This document shows positions 63,763-64,000 of a stretch of 64,000 nt of DNA, piece after piece (positions within the stretch are counted from its first letter, which is position 1; the number at the start of each line of letters is the position of its first letter). The notes under the pieces were generated by a model, which was not told the origin of the DNA, searched no databases, and was given only the letters and a program-made list of their open reading frames with translations. The stretch comes from Agrostemma githago. Its lineage: Eukaryota > Streptophyta > Magnoliopsida > Caryophyllales > Caryophyllaceae. A program made the position numbers and the translations under genes. Where the stretch lies: the NCBI GenBank assembly GCA_958450325.1, contig OY288254.1, positions 32,063,577-32,127,576 on the forward strand, given 5' to 3'.

Positions 63763-63990
63763 GCGAAGCCGCGAAGCGCGTTCGCCTAATCCAACCCTAA
63801 ACCCTTTTCCGTCCCGTCTTATGCAATACCCTACTATTAAGGTTCAGTTCCCCATCTTTGAATCACATCCACAACAGGGTTTACCAATACCCTCTTAGGG
63901 TTCAGTTTGTTGCGGGGTTAGTGACCTTGAATAAGGAAAAGGGTTTAGGGTTGGATTAGGCGGAGCCGTGAAGCGGGTCCGCCTAATCCA
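63763..63990. repeat. Empty-site paralog of the transposon insertion
   Basis: This monomer pair carries all diagnostic variants seen on both sides of the CACTA insertion: GCGAAGCGCGTTCGCC, TACTATTAAGGTTCAGTTCC, then TTGCGGGGTTAG and GGAGCCGTGAAGCGG. Here the sequence between is uninterrupted: CACATCCACAACAGGG, then TTTACCAATACC. Similar empty sites are near 58163, 59345, 61403 and 62393. Confidence 0.82.
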
Positions 63991-64000
63991 ACCCTAAACC

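Larger units (their letters stand above)
55043..64000. repeat. 197-bp satellite array (right block), second subfamily
   Basis: Same monomer, orientation and period as the left block, about 45 copies running off the window end. Distinctive variants: GGCGGAGCCGTGAAGCGG with TTGCGGGGTTAG, GCGAAGCGCGTTCGCC, TTTTCCATCCCGTC, TTGAGGGTATAGTGACC, GGGTTCAGCAATACC, CACAACAGGGTTTACC and TACTATTAAGG. The earlier part (55500-57800) repeats a three-monomer order (GACCATG, GAAGCAGG, GAAGTGGG) of 591 bp several times. It contains only two short monomers. No gene seen. Confidence 0.97.

Overview
The window is from a flowering-plant nuclear genome, and almost all of it is satellite DNA. Pointers to a plant are the telomere-type TTTAGGG/CCCTAAA motifs, an intact CACTA (En/Spm-type) transposon with GT-AG introns, and a Stowaway-type MITE. 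I cannot name the species from sequence alone. I find no host gene, rRNA, tRNA or CRISPR array.

Layout: (1) 1-45575, a head-to-tail satellite of 197-bp monomers, about 220 full copies plus 20 copies of an 84-bp deletion monomer. (2) 45576-55042, a 9,467-bp CACTA transposon. (3) 55043-64000, the satellite resumes in the same orientation, about 45 monomers of a somewhat different subfamily. Every monomer carries a dyad of about 73 bp. Its two arms hold telomere-type sequence in opposite orientation (GGGTTTAGGGTT and AACCCTAAACCC) around a GC-rich centre. Diagnostic variants show nested higher-order repeats (HORs): three back-to-back 2,335-bp units (20695-27699), 394-bp dimers (27700-29275), 3,237-bp units (36143-42616, with a 3,631-bp relative just before), a 2,645/3,798-bp mosaic earlier, and a 4,419-bp repeat distance in the right array.

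The transposon ends in CACTACAAAAA/TTTTTGTAGTG and has subterminal regions full of short palindromes. It carries two genes, both on the minus strand. One is a four-exon TNP2-type DDE transposase (1,156 aa). The other, just downstream, is a five-exon Transposase_24 / TNP1-like protein (344 aa). Both reading frames stay open across exact GT-AG introns, so the element may be, or recently was, autonomous. A TATA box inside the right subterminal region and a CT-rich leader exon suggest the promoter. The leader intron (about 2.7 kb) would hold an inverted repeat, small hairpins, a 1-kb TAG microsatellite and a nested Stowaway MITE.

The transposase is expected to act with the TNP1-like protein on the subterminal motifs and termini. 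The insertion sits in one recognisable satellite monomer type. Compared with empty paralogous monomers in the same window, about 14 bp of target are missing and there is no 3-bp target-site duplication. The most unusual material is the satellite: a telomere-motif palindrome repeated hundreds of times, with some copies that look as if one hairpin arm was corrected against the other.
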